Source: Novisyntrophococcus fermenticellae
GTDB taxonomy: Bacteria; Bacillota; Clostridia; Lachnospirales; Lachnospiraceae
Direction: 5' to 3'
Assembly (NCBI RefSeq): GCF_018866245.1
Contig: NZ_CP076458.1
Coordinates: 2,356,001-2,420,000, forward strand
Length of the DNA stretch: 64,000 nucleotides
A program made the position numbers and the translations under genes. The notes beneath the pieces were generated by a model, which was not told the DNA's origin, did no database searches, and was given only the letters and a program-made list of their open reading frames with translations. Shown here one piece after another: positions 36,961-44,797 of the stretch. The first letter of the stretch is position 1. Every line of letters starts with the position of its first letter.

Positions 36961-36971
36961 CGTTTACTCCT

Positions 36972-37502
36972 TTATTCTTCAAAATCTAACGCGCCAATAT
37001 AGGGGAGATTTCTGTATTTTTGTGCATAATCAAGTCCATAACCCACCACAAACTCATCCGGAATTTCAAAACAGCAATAATCTGTCTCAACACTGTTTAC
37101 AACTCGGCGGTCTGGTTTATCCAACAGCGTACATAATTTCAGACTGGCCGGATTTCTCTTTTTAAGAATTTCCATAAGATAACCCAGCGTCCGTCCTGAA
37201 TCTATGATATCCTCCACAATCATAACATGCTTTCCTTCCAGCGGCTGATCCAGATCCTTTACAATCTTCACTACTCCGCTGGACTTCGTATCATCTCCGT
37301 AGCTGGAAATTGACATAAAATCCAGACTCACCGGAACCGAAATCCGCTTGGAAAGTTCACACATAAAATATACTCCGCCTTTCAGCACACAAATCAGGTG
37401 TAATGTCTTCCCTGCATAATCGCGGCTTATCTGTTGTCCGATTTCACGAATCCGGGCATCTACTTTCTCTTCGCTGATCAGTTCCCGAATTTTTTCACTC
37501 AT
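36972..37502 (-). CDS. hpt: Hypoxanthine phosphoribosyltransferase
   Basis: A purine salvage enzyme making IMP or GMP from hypoxanthine or guanine and PRPP. The 176-aa protein has VLKGGVYF (about 40-47) and the PRPP-binding loop VMIVEDIIDSGRTL (about 93-106). It overlaps tilS by 8 bases; AGGAGG lies 8 bases before the ATG. The tilS-hpt-ftsH arrangement is strongly conserved in Firmicutes. Confidence 0.96.
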   Translation of the reverse strand: MSEKIRELISEEKVDARIREIGQQISRDYAGKTLHLICVLKGGVYFMCELSKRISVPVSLDFMSISSYGDDTKSSGVVKIVKDLDQPLEGKHVMIVEDIIDSGRTLGYLMEILKKRNPASLKLCTLLDKPDRRVVNSVETDYCCFEIPDEFVVGYGLDYAQKYRNLPYIGALDFEE

Positions 37503-38916
37503 TCGTATTTCCTCCTGTTACATGGATTTCTATCATTTGCTTTGTGTTTTCGCTTACTTTGGCAGATTCGCCTATCCGGTATCCCACAACCCAAAGCACC
37601 TCATCTCCTGATGTCAAAAGAAGCAAACGGTCCCGTTCATTCCGGGGAACCTTACAGTCTATCAGATAGTCTTTCAGTTTTTTATGTCCGCCGGAGGCAT
37701 TAATAATCAGATAATCACCGCTTCTTCTGGTACGAAACACAGCATTCTGCTTTATTCTATCATAATCAAACCATTTCGTATACGTTTTTTCAGGAATTCG
37801 TTCTCCTTTATATGTTGAAATTCTCGTCTTTATCGTAAAATCTCCCCATTGAATGCTGCCATTAACCGGAATTTCGATAATCTCACTTAGCCGGATATCA
37901 TTTCTCCCTGTATGCATTGACAGTTCAACATTCTCATAATTTCTCACAGCAATCACACCATGGGGCAGTGATACCTGCTTTCCTACAGATGCATTCTTCA
38001 GCCGGAGCACGAGTTCTACATGTTCTCTGGTAATGTTGTTCCTCTTTCCACACAGCCTTTCGATGGCTGAAATGAGTATCATCCCCTGTAGGATATGTGT
38101 TTCCTGAAAAAATTCCATATTCAACAGGATTCTTTCAGGTTCCCCGGGACGGCCCCACGCATCTTTTTTTCTGAATGTGACAGTTTCTGTATCCTCCACT
38201 CTCTTTGCCTGTGCTTCCATATAGTTCAGCACTTCTAAGATATCCTCTGATACCTCCGAAATATGGGTCACTGTGTCTTTATTCACCTCTTCTGTCAGAT
38301 AAGAAACCACATGATGCCGAATCTGATTCCTGGTGTAAGCATCCCCTGCATTCGTACTGTCCTCACAGTATAAGATTTTAGACTCTTTTAAATATTGCTC
38401 AATTTCCTTCCGGTTCATACACAAAAGCGGCCGTATAACATCCCCCCGCACCGCCCGAATCGCCGCCAGACCACCAAGCGATGTACCTCTCGCCAGATGA
38501 AACAGGAAGGTCTCAGCCAAATCATTCTGATGATGGGCGAGCGCAAGTTTCGTAGCGCCGTGTTTTTTCATACAATCTGCATAAGCCTCCTGCCGGACTT
38601 TTCTGCCCATTTCTTCCGTTCCCATATGATATTCTTCAGACAGTTCTTTTACCTGATAAGAATATTCATAATATGGAATATTTCTTGAGGCACATAATTC
38701 TCTTGCATAGCCGGCATCTCTTTTAGCCTCTTCACCTCTTAGATTGTGATTGACATGAATTGCCTGGAGCTTATATCCGATCTTCGTCTGCAGATTATAC
38801 AAAAGACTCAGCAGGCATACAGAATCTGCTCCCCCGGACAGGGCCACAAGGCAGATATCCTGAGGAAGCAGCATATGATATTTGTTGATGTAGTTTAAAA
38901 CACGTAATTCAATCAT
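37495..38916 (-). CDS. tilS: tRNA(Ile)-lysidine synthetase
   Basis: TilS attaches lysine to C34 of the tRNA-Ile that reads AUA. It has an N-terminal PP-loop ATPase motif SGGADSVCL (about 28-36), HHQNDLAETFLFHLARG (about 131-147) and C-terminal domains ending in the typical KKLKDYLIDCKVPR segment. The length is 473 aa. It sits 15 bases downstream of spoIIE, as in the Bacillus spoIIE-tilS region. Confidence 0.95.
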   Translation of the reverse strand: MIELRVLNYINKYHMLLPQDICLVALSGGADSVCLLSLLYNLQTKIGYKLQAIHVNHNLRGEEAKRDAGYARELCASRNIPYYEYSYQVKELSEEYHMGTEEMGRKVRQEAYADCMKKHGATKLALAHHQNDLAETFLFHLARGTSLGGLAAIRAVRGDVIRPLLCMNRKEIEQYLKESKILYCEDSTNAGDAYTRNQIRHHVVSYLTEEVNKDTVTHISEVSEDILEVLNYMEAQAKRVEDTETVTFRKKDAWGRPGEPERILLNMEFFQETHILQGMILISAIERLCGKRNNITREHVELVLRLKNASVGKQVSLPHGVIAVRNYENVELSMHTGRNDIRLSEIIEIPVNGSIQWGDFTIKTRISTYKGERIPEKTYTKWFDYDRIKQNAVFRTRRSGDYLIINASGGHKKLKDYLIDCKVPRNERDRLLLLTSGDEVLWVVGYRIGESAKVSENTKQMIEIHVTGGNTNE

Positions 38917-38931
38917 GTTTTTATTTCCTTA

Positions 38932-40416
38932 TTATTTTTCCCAGACTCCGGCCACCAATACGGTCATATCGTCCTTCGCTTCATAGCCACAATATGCCAT
39001 AACACGTTCCAGAATACTGCGTCCAAACTCTTTCGGCGTTGTACTGTGAATTTGCATAATGATTTCTTTCATGGTTTCCTCCTCCCTGGAGAGGGGAAGA
39101 GCATCCAAAACTCCGTCTGTCACCATAATCAGATAGTCACCATTATACAGCTTTTTAGTCGTTGTATCAAAATCCAGCTGCTGTACCAGCCCCGCAGCAA
39201 TACTCGTGGACGTGATTGTCTCCACCCACTGGTCTCTCTTAATGAATGAGGTGGCAGCTCCGGCTTTAAGAAAATCGCAGACCCCACTGTAAAGATCCAA
39301 AGAACAAAGATCTACTGTTGAAAACATCCCGTCATTCCTCTGAAGAACGAGAGCAGAATTAATCATCTTGGCTGCGGTCTCTTTTGAAAATCCTGAAGTT
39401 ATAAATTGCTCAAGCAAATCCACCACAGCCTCACTTTCTTTATTGGCATCCAGTCCGGACCCCATCCCATCCGACAGACACATGACGAACTTTCCTTCAC
39501 CGTCTGTGCAGGCATAACTGTCTCCGGAAATATTTTCATTTTCCTTGGTTACCTTAGCAACTCCATACAATACCCTGTAATTTACATCTTCCATAAAAAG
39601 CACAGTATTATATTCTCCATTCAGTATTGTATGCCCTTCCTTCACAGCAGCCATACTTGTCCCACAAATTTTTGAAAGCACACGGGATATCTCATGTAAA
39701 GTTATACATTGTCCGGCACGGGCACGCATCGTAATATAAATCTGTATCTTCTCTGCCGGCTTTTCCAGCATCCACATCTTTTTAACGATTACATGCTGCT
39801 TTCTCAATGCTTTTTTTACCTGTTCTTCCAGATTCTCGGGCACAGTACTGATGCTGTAGATGCTCTCAGCGGTTTTCTGCATGATATGTGCAACTTCCCC
39901 CAGCTGCTCTGCCACTGCAAGACGGTTTTCAATCAGCTTATTATTCCAGACCAGTGCCTGTCTGGATTGAAAAAACAACTGTTTTAACCGATCCAGGTAA
40001 CGCGCTCCATTAATACAATGCACCATCCAGTCGCCCTGTGCCCGGTTAATCTGATCTGCATCCCCTTCCTCCAAGATTCCTATAAGATCACAGGCCTGCT
40101 GATAATTCAGATGATAACATAGTCTCCAACAGGAATCAAATTTACTGCAGCCGGTACACATCTCCTCCTGCACCCGGTTCAGTATCTCCTCCATCTCCCC
40201 ATTAGACAGGTGCTCCTTACGATAAGGCATGCTGTAGAATGAGTTTGCCAGCCTTTGAAAGGAGTTGGCATAACGCTCCATCTGTTCTTTCTGCGGATGC
40301 TTCTCATAGATTTCAGCTTCCACTTTATTTTTTCTGGTTCTAAAAACAGTGATTGCCATGTCCCGTACAATCAGCAGACCGCCGAATGAGAGCATGGCAA
40401 GTATCCATCCCGGCAT
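38932..40416 (-). CDS. spoIIE: SpoIIE-type sporulation phosphatase, short form
   Basis: SpoIIE dephosphorylates SpoIIAA to activate SigF in the forespore. The C-terminal PP2C domain (about 285-494) is complete (GDSYA, SDGMGSG, TDGVLD, KDDMTVL). A central region has the cysteine cluster CTGCSKFDSCWRLC seen in SpoIIE. The frame is open to 40506, but the ATG at 40416 follows GGAGG by 8 bases, giving 494 aa with only one membrane helix. Bacillus SpoIIE is about 830 aa with ten helices, so the membrane domain is largely missing. The promoter directly upstream shows that this is not an assembly truncation. Confidence 0.88.
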   Translation of the reverse strand: MPGWILAMLSFGGLLIVRDMAITVFRTRKNKVEAEIYEKHPQKEQMERYANSFQRLANSFYSMPYRKEHLSNGEMEEILNRVQEEMCTGCSKFDSCWRLCYHLNYQQACDLIGILEEGDADQINRAQGDWMVHCINGARYLDRLKQLFFQSRQALVWNNKLIENRLAVAEQLGEVAHIMQKTAESIYSISTVPENLEEQVKKALRKQHVIVKKMWMLEKPAEKIQIYITMRARAGQCITLHEISRVLSKICGTSMAAVKEGHTILNGEYNTVLFMEDVNYRVLYGVAKVTKENENISGDSYACTDGEGKFVMCLSDGMGSGLDANKESEAVVDLLEQFITSGFSKETAAKMINSALVLQRNDGMFSTVDLCSLDLYSGVCDFLKAGAATSFIKRDQWVETITSTSIAAGLVQQLDFDTTTKKLYNGDYLIMVTDGVLDALPLSREEETMKEIIMQIHSTTPKEFGRSILERVMAYCGYEAKDDMTVLVAGVWEK

Positions 40417-40452
40417 ATAATACTCCTCCTCTATACCCTGTACTAAAGGAAT

Positions 40453-40522
40453 ATTATAACCGCCTGTATGTAAAAAAAATGTCAAAAAATCATGAAATTC
40501 CAGCAAAACTTTTCGGCAAAAA
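40453..40522 (-). promoter_or_regulatory. Spo0A-type promoter of spoIIE (21-bp spacer)
   Basis: On the minus strand TTGACA (40480-40485) and TATAAT (40453-40458) are perfect but 21 bases apart. This is the unusual spacing known for Spo0A-activated SigA promoters of spoIIE in Bacillus. A 0A-box-like TTTTTGCCGAAAAG (40509-40522; TGCCGAA versus consensus TGTCGAA) lies upstream, and TGTCAAA on the other strand (40480-40486) overlaps the -35. Confidence 0.75.
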
Positions 40523-40529
40523 TCGTAGT

Positions 40530-40856
40530 CTACTGTGATTCCTTAAAAAGGATTTCATTATCCTTAATCAATCCCAGCTTTTCCTTTGCTGCTTTTTCCA
40601 GATATTCATCACTTTGCATATAACTCTGCAAATCATTGATATCCTTGGTTCTTTGATTTTCTTCCGCTATTTTCTGTTCCAGTTGTGCAGTTTTTCTATC
40701 ATTCGCATCAATTTTCAATTTCAGTGAATGACCTTCAAACAATAAAACTACCAATAATACGCTAACGACAAAAGTAATGCAGAGCATCGCAGCCTTATTC
40801 TGACGGCTGTGTGCCTTTGTGCGTTTTTTTTTGCCGGCGTTTCTTCTTTTTTTCAT
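40530..40856 (-). CDS. divIC: Cell-division protein DivIC/FtsB family
   Basis: This small bitopic division protein of the FtsL-DivIB-DivIC complex has a basic N-terminus (about 1-22), one transmembrane helix (about 24-42) and a coiled coil (about 45-80) followed by a conserved EKLGLIKDNEI tail. The ATG at 40856 follows AAGG by 9 bases; a GTG at 40865 is the alternative. It overlaps the end of yabQ by about 62 bases, which indicates co-translation. The yabP-yabQ-divIC order is as in Bacillus. Confidence 0.9.
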   Translation of the reverse strand: MKKRRNAGKKKRTKAHSRQNKAAMLCITFVVSVLLVVLLFEGHSLKLKIDANDRKTAQLEQKIAEENQRTKDINDLQSYMQSDEYLEKAAKEKLGLIKDNEILFKESQ

Positions 40857-41319
40857 CTGATTCACCCTTATTATGACTCTGGAGACGCTCCCCTTTCTTA
40901 CGTCCCCCCAACTTGGTTCTCAGCAATAGTTTAACTCTAAACAGACCGGATTTCAACCTTTTTATCACTTTTTTTACAATATTCAGCGGTATTCGTAATA
41001 TTTTTAAAATCTTTTTAAACAAAAAAGTAAAGAACCTGACAAAATATGGGCTGATGCTGACATAGCAGGCCAGACTTCCAAATAATACTCCAGCTCCCAG
41101 ATAGCCTCTTAAGATGCCGCTGTTTTCCTGAAAATATCGGGCAAACAGGAAAAGCGCACAGAAGATCCAAAATAGAAGATCCTCCAGGGCCACAAATGCT
41201 GAACTGTGCCGAATCACATTCCGACTGATTTTCAGCACATCATAAGTAAGCACTAATAATGCTCCATACCAGATTGATTTTACAAACAGCAGGAGTTCTC
41301 TGCTCATATAAGCACTCAT
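40795..41319 (-). CDS. yabQ: Spore cortex biosynthesis protein YabQ
   Basis: A mother-cell membrane protein needed for cortex formation. The N-terminal half has four hydrophobic helices (about 8-30, 45-62, 68-87 and 88-105), followed by a long very basic C-terminal tail rich in Lys and Arg (about 105-174). It starts 5 bases after the yabP stop. An internal ATG four codons later is also possible. Identification rests on size, topology and the yabP-yabQ-divIC context. Confidence 0.85.
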   Translation of the reverse strand: MSAYMSRELLLFVKSIWYGALLVLTYDVLKISRNVIRHSSAFVALEDLLFWIFCALFLFARYFQENSGILRGYLGAGVLFGSLACYVSISPYFVRFFTFLFKKILKILRIPLNIVKKVIKRLKSGLFRVKLLLRTKLGGRKKGERLQSHNKGESDEKKKKRRQKKTHKGTQPSE

Positions 41320-41324
41320 ACGAA

Positions 41325-41603
41325 TTACCCGAACAGATGCTTGAGAAGGGAACCGCTATTATTTTTTTGGCCTTTGGAACTATAGACCAGACTTTCTACC
41401 TCCCCATCCAGATCCACTTCCCCTTCTGTCAGCTGAAGACGCCCTACGTGAAGCTCCTTTCCTTTAATTATCAACCTCCCCTCCGTGGTATCCAGCAGGA
41501 TTTCATGTTCGTCAAAAGACAGCACGTCCACCACACCGCTTATGGTTCCGCTTTTCCTGTTTAACAGCTTTATCTGATGCAGTTTCCCGGAATGTTCTTC
41601 CAT
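41325..41603 (-). CDS. yabP: Sporulation protein YabP
   Basis: YabP/YqfC-family protein (92 aa) needed for late sporulation, cortex assembly. The body is a beta-rich domain (GVVDVLSFDEHEILLDT, then GRLIIKGKELHVGRL). The start is ATG at 41603. Its only visible ribosome-binding site, GGAGG at 41614-41618, lies inside the 3' arm of the terminator hairpin of rqcP, 10 bases before the ATG. Confidence 0.88.
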   Translation of the reverse strand: MEEHSGKLHQIKLLNRKSGTISGVVDVLSFDEHEILLDTTEGRLIIKGKELHVGRLQLTEGEVDLDGEVESLVYSSKGQKNNSGSLLKHLFG

Positions 41604-41605
41604 AC

Positions 41606-41650
41606 AAAAAAAGCCTCCATATAACTTCTTTCTTATTATATGGGGGCTTT
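41606..41650 (-). terminator. Terminator after rqcP, overlapping the yabP ribosome-binding site
   Basis: Arms at 41636-41650 and 41610-41624 pair over 15 bases (one G-U), with an 11-base loop. A seven-T tract follows on the minus strand (41606-41612). It lies between the rqcP stop (41669) and the yabP ATG (41603) and contains the GGAGG used by yabP. Confidence 0.88.
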
Positions 41651-41663
41651 CACTATACTATTC
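41635..41663 (-). promoter_or_regulatory. Candidate SigE promoter of yabP inside the terminator
   Basis: GAATAGT (41657-41663), a 14-base spacer and CATATAAT (41635-41642) fit the SigE pattern (GMATATT, 14, CATACAMT) with two mismatches. The expected start, near 41628, falls in the hairpin loop. Bacillus yabP is SigE-dependent. Confidence 0.6.
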
Positions 41664-41668
41664 CTTAT

Positions 41669-41908
41669 TTACATATATCGGTACAGTTCCGATGCTTCCT
41701 CTTTACGGACAGTATCCTGCACATTCAGGATTTCAACCTTTACAGCATTACTGCCAAACTGAATCTCCAGAACATCTCCTGGCTTAACCTGGACGGATGC
41801 TTTGGCCGGCCTTCCGTTCACCAGCACACGACCTGCATCACAGGCCTCATTGGCAACTGTTCTGCGCTTTATCAGTCTGGATACTTTCAAAAACTTGTCC
41901 AGTCTCAT
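41669..41908 (-). CDS. rqcP: S4-domain protein RqcP
   Basis: A small S4 RNA-binding protein (79 aa), the homologue of Bacillus YabO/RqcP, which helps RqcH add alanine tails to stalled nascent chains on 50S subunits. The S4 motif covers about residues 1-60 (MRLDKFLKVSRLIKRRTVANEACDAG). It follows hup after 4 bases and is the last gene of a hup-rqcP unit ended by the hairpin at 41606-41650. Confidence 0.93.
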   Translation of the reverse strand: MRLDKFLKVSRLIKRRTVANEACDAGRVLVNGRPAKASVQVKPGDVLEIQFGSNAVKVEILNVQDTVRKEEASELYRYM

Positions 41909-41912
41909 AGAA

Positions 41913-42185
41913 TTAGTTCATCATATCCTTTAAAGCCTTGCCGGCTTTGAATTTTGGTGATTTAGAGGCTTTGATAATCATAGTCTCGCCGGTCTGAGGA
42001 TTTCTTCCTTCTCTTTCTCCTCTTTCAGATACTTCGAAAGTACCAAATCCAACAAGCTGAACCTTCCCACCCTTTTTAAGTTCATCGGCTACCACATCCG
42101 TAAAAGCCTTCAGTGCTGCTTCTGCATCCTTTCTGGATAACTGTGTCTGCTCAGCGATAGCTGCAACTAATTCAGTTTTGTTCAT
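41913..42185 (-). CDS. hup: HU-family DNA-binding protein
   Basis: A histone-like protein that bends and compacts DNA. The 90-aa protein has the HU signature [21 protein letters not shown] with the DNA-intercalating Pro in RNPQTG. GGAGG precedes the ATG. A strong promoter is at 42285-42313; it forms a transcript with rqcP. Confidence 0.97.
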   Translation of the reverse strand: MNKTELVAAIAEQTQLSRKDAEAALKAFTDVVADELKKGGKVQLVGFGTFEVSERGEREGRNPQTGETMIIKASKSPKFKAGKALKDMMN

Positions 42186-42284
42186 GAGTAATTCCTCCTG
42201 TGTTTTCTTCTCAAAAATTATAAAAAGCTAGTTAACATCACAATCTCATAAGAAATTTTCTCTGTTATTTTAACTCTACAATTA

Positions 42285-42313
42285 TTTATATACTCTACGT
42301 TCTCATTTGTCAA
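42285..42313 (-). promoter_or_regulatory. SigA promoter of hup-rqcP
   Basis: TTGACA (42308-42313), a 17-base spacer and TATAAA (42285-42290) on the minus strand lie just after the mazG stop, with a leader of about 95 bases. Confidence 0.8.
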
Positions 42314-42318
42314 GGAAT

Positions 42319-43002
42319 TTACTGCATTTCTTGACTTTTTAAGAGGTTTTTTACTGTTTTTTCAAGCAAAACTTCACTGCTCATATCGTTCAGCCTTGCA
42401 TAATTACATAAGTACAGGAAAGCCTCTCCTGTCAGCTCTTCTTTTTTTATATCGTCAGTCTCTGTTTTAAGCGTCTCCAATCGGGTTATGGCTTCCTGCA
42501 GGCTTTTTTGCGGTTCCTTATTCAACCCATAATAATAATCCAGTTTTTTCAGAACTTTTGAGGTCTTGATCAGAGATGGAAGAGCCCTGGGAATTGCAGC
42601 AATTTCTTCTTCCGGGGTTTGAGAGCCCTTCTCTTCTTTCTTCAGCTTCTCCCAGTCCGGCTGCCCCTCCATGGAATCTCCAAAAACATGGGGATGTCTA
42701 TGTATCATCTTTTTGCTGATACCATCTATCACATCCTCCAAGGTAAAGTTTCCTTCTTCTTCAGCAAGCTGGCTATGGAATACCACCTGCATCAGTACGT
42801 CTCCTAACTCTTCGCAAAGATTGTCAGGACTTCCGCCTTCGACAAGGGTTTCTATTCCGTCCACAGCCTCATAAGCCTCCTCCAGCATGCATGGAATCAA
42901 GCTTTCATGGGTCTGGATCTTGTCCCATGCACATCCGTCTTTTCCTCTTAAGGTCCTTATAATTTCCTGAAAGTCCTGAAATGTATACTTATTCTTCATC
43001 AT
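42319..43002 (-). CDS. mazG: Nucleoside triphosphate pyrophosphohydrolase MazG
   Basis: MazG hydrolyses NTPs and dNTPs to monophosphates and helps clear aberrant nucleotides. The 227-aa protein has LRGKDGCAWDKIQTHESL near the N-terminus and the metal-binding E-x-x-E-x-x-D type motif EELGDVLMQVVFHS (about 64-77). A second, degenerate MazG half follows. The Bacillus homologue YabN carries an extra N-terminal methylase domain, which is absent here. It overlaps pgcA by 4 bases. Confidence 0.93.
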   Translation of the reverse strand: MMKNKYTFQDFQEIIRTLRGKDGCAWDKIQTHESLIPCMLEEAYEAVDGIETLVEGGSPDNLCEELGDVLMQVVFHSQLAEEEGNFTLEDVIDGISKKMIHRHPHVFGDSMEGQPDWEKLKKEEKGSQTPEEEIAAIPRALPSLIKTSKVLKKLDYYYGLNKEPQKSLQEAITRLETLKTETDDIKKEELTGEAFLYLCNYARLNDMSSEVLLEKTVKNLLKSQEMQ

Positions 43003-44729
43003 AACATCTTATGAATCATATCTACGACTTCTTTTCCCAAAGCAGCCGATTTTGCATCCGCATCTGCCATAGAACTGCCTTTGATTCCATAGTAGAACTT
43101 CACCTTCGGTTCCGTTCCTGATGGTCTTACGCATATCCAGGCATCATCCTCCAGATCATAATACAGAACGTTGGATTTGGGCAGCCCGGTCGGCTTAACA
43201 GCACCGGTTTCCGTTTCAATTATCTTGTCCTCTTTATAGTCACGGGATAAAACCACTCTGTAATCACCGATTTTCTTAACAGGTTCCCGGCGAAGCGTAT
43301 CCATAATTTCCTGGATTTTTGCCAGTCCTTCAATACCTGTAAGCGTAATAGACTGAATGTCGTCTTTGTAATAGCCGTACTTCTCATAAAGCATGATCAT
43401 GGCATCCCATAGGGTCATCCCCTGGGACTTATAGTACGCTGCCGCTTCACAGAGCGCCATGGTTGCAACAATTGCGTCTTTGTCACGGGCATAAGTTCCA
43501 ATCAGGCAGCCGTAAGACTCTTCAAATCCAAACAGATAGCTTCCTTTTTTGCTCTGCTCAAAGCCCAGGATCTGCTGTCCGATATACTTGAAGCCTGTCA
43601 AAACCTCAATCAGCTCCACTCCATAATACTTTGCAATTGCGTCGGCCATATTACTTGTCACAATCGTCTTAATCAGGGCTCCATCATCGGGGAGTCCATA
43701 AAGTTCTTTTCGCTGTCCAATCTCATAGTCCGCCAGAAGACAGCCGGACATATTCCCGGTCAGGGTATGGTAGTTTCCATCCTTATCACGTACCCTGACA
43801 CCCAGGCGATCGGCGTCAGGATCTGTGGCCAGAACCAGATCGGCTTCAATTTCCTTTGCCAGTTTCAGCCCCAAATCAAAGGCCTCATCTGCTTCAGGAT
43901 TTGGGTAACTTACTGTCGGGAACTCTCCGTCTGGAAGCTCCTGCTCCTTCACAACATAGACCTGGCAGAATCCCAGTTCCTTCAGCACACGGCGAGCTGG
44001 GATATTGCCTGTTCCATGCAGGGGAGAATATACGATTTTCAAATCTTTTGCCACCTTTTCAATGGCATCCATATGTAATACCCGGCTCTTCAGCTCCCCG
44101 ATATAAGAATCATCAATATCCGAACCAATTACCTGATACAGGTTTTCTGCAACAGCTTCCTCCCGGCTCATCGTCTTTACGTCCTTATAATCTGTCACCA
44201 GCTTTACCTGATCCATAATCCCTATGTCATGAGGCGGCGTTATCTGGGCACCATCTTCCCAGTACACTTTATAGCCATTGTACTCCGGCGGATTATGGCT
44301 GGCAGTGATATTAATTCCGGCTATACATCCCAGTTTTCGGACTGCAAAAGAAAGCTCCGGCGTAGGGCGCAGAGATTCAAAGATGTATGCCTTTATCCCA
44401 TTTGCGGCCAGACAAAGTGCGGCCTCCCGGGCAAATTCCGGTGACATGCGGCGAGAGTCATAAGCAATGGCTGCTCCCTGCGCCTGCCCGTGTACAGAGA
44501 TAATATAATTCGCCAGACCCTGTGTTGTCTTACGAATCACATAAATATTCATCCTGTTTGTTCCGGCACCGATAATCCCTCTTAAGCCTGCCGTACCAAA
44601 TTCCAAATCCCTGTAAAAACGTTCTTTTATCTCATTCTCGTCCTCTGCGATAGCACGTAACTCTTCTTTTGTTCTGTCATCAAAATATGGGTTCTCCAGC
44701 CATGACTGATAAACTGCCTTATAATCCAT
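42999..44729 (-). CDS. pgcA: Phospho-sugar mutase (phosphoglucomutase PgcA type)
   Basis: Alpha-D-phosphohexomutase interconverting glucose 1- and 6-phosphate (or mannose phosphates). The phospho-serine loop TASHNPPEYNGYK (about 142-154), the metal site DPDADRLG (about 303-310) and the C-terminal phosphate-binding RPSGTEPK are intact. The frame is open to 44777, but the ATG at 44729 follows GGAGG by 7 bases (576 aa). It could link glycogen or envelope-sugar synthesis with glycolysis. It is followed by mazG with a 4-base overlap. Confidence 0.93.
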   Translation of the reverse strand: MDYKAVYQSWLENPYFDDRTKEELRAIAEDENEIKERFYRDLEFGTAGLRGIIGAGTNRMNIYVIRKTTQGLANYIISVHGQAQGAAIAYDSRRMSPEFAREAALCLAANGIKAYIFESLRPTPELSFAVRKLGCIAGINITASHNPPEYNGYKVYWEDGAQITPPHDIGIMDQVKLVTDYKDVKTMSREEAVAENLYQVIGSDIDDSYIGELKSRVLHMDAIEKVAKDLKIVYSPLHGTGNIPARRVLKELGFCQVYVVKEQELPDGEFPTVSYPNPEADEAFDLGLKLAKEIEADLVLATDPDADRLGVRVRDKDGNYHTLTGNMSGCLLADYEIGQRKELYGLPDDGALIKTIVTSNMADAIAKYYGVELIEVLTGFKYIGQQILGFEQSKKGSYLFGFEESYGCLIGTYARDKDAIVATMALCEAAAYYKSQGMTLWDAMIMLYEKYGYYKDDIQSITLTGIEGLAKIQEIMDTLRREPVKKIGDYRVVLSRDYKEDKIIETETGAVKPTGLPKSNVLYYDLEDDAWICVRPSGTEPKVKFYYGIKGSSMADADAKSAALGKEVVDMIHKML

Positions 44730-44797
44730 CCTGATACCTCCATTTGTTATTCTTTCGTTGAGAAAATTATATACCAAAATGGAGGAAAAAGAAATGA

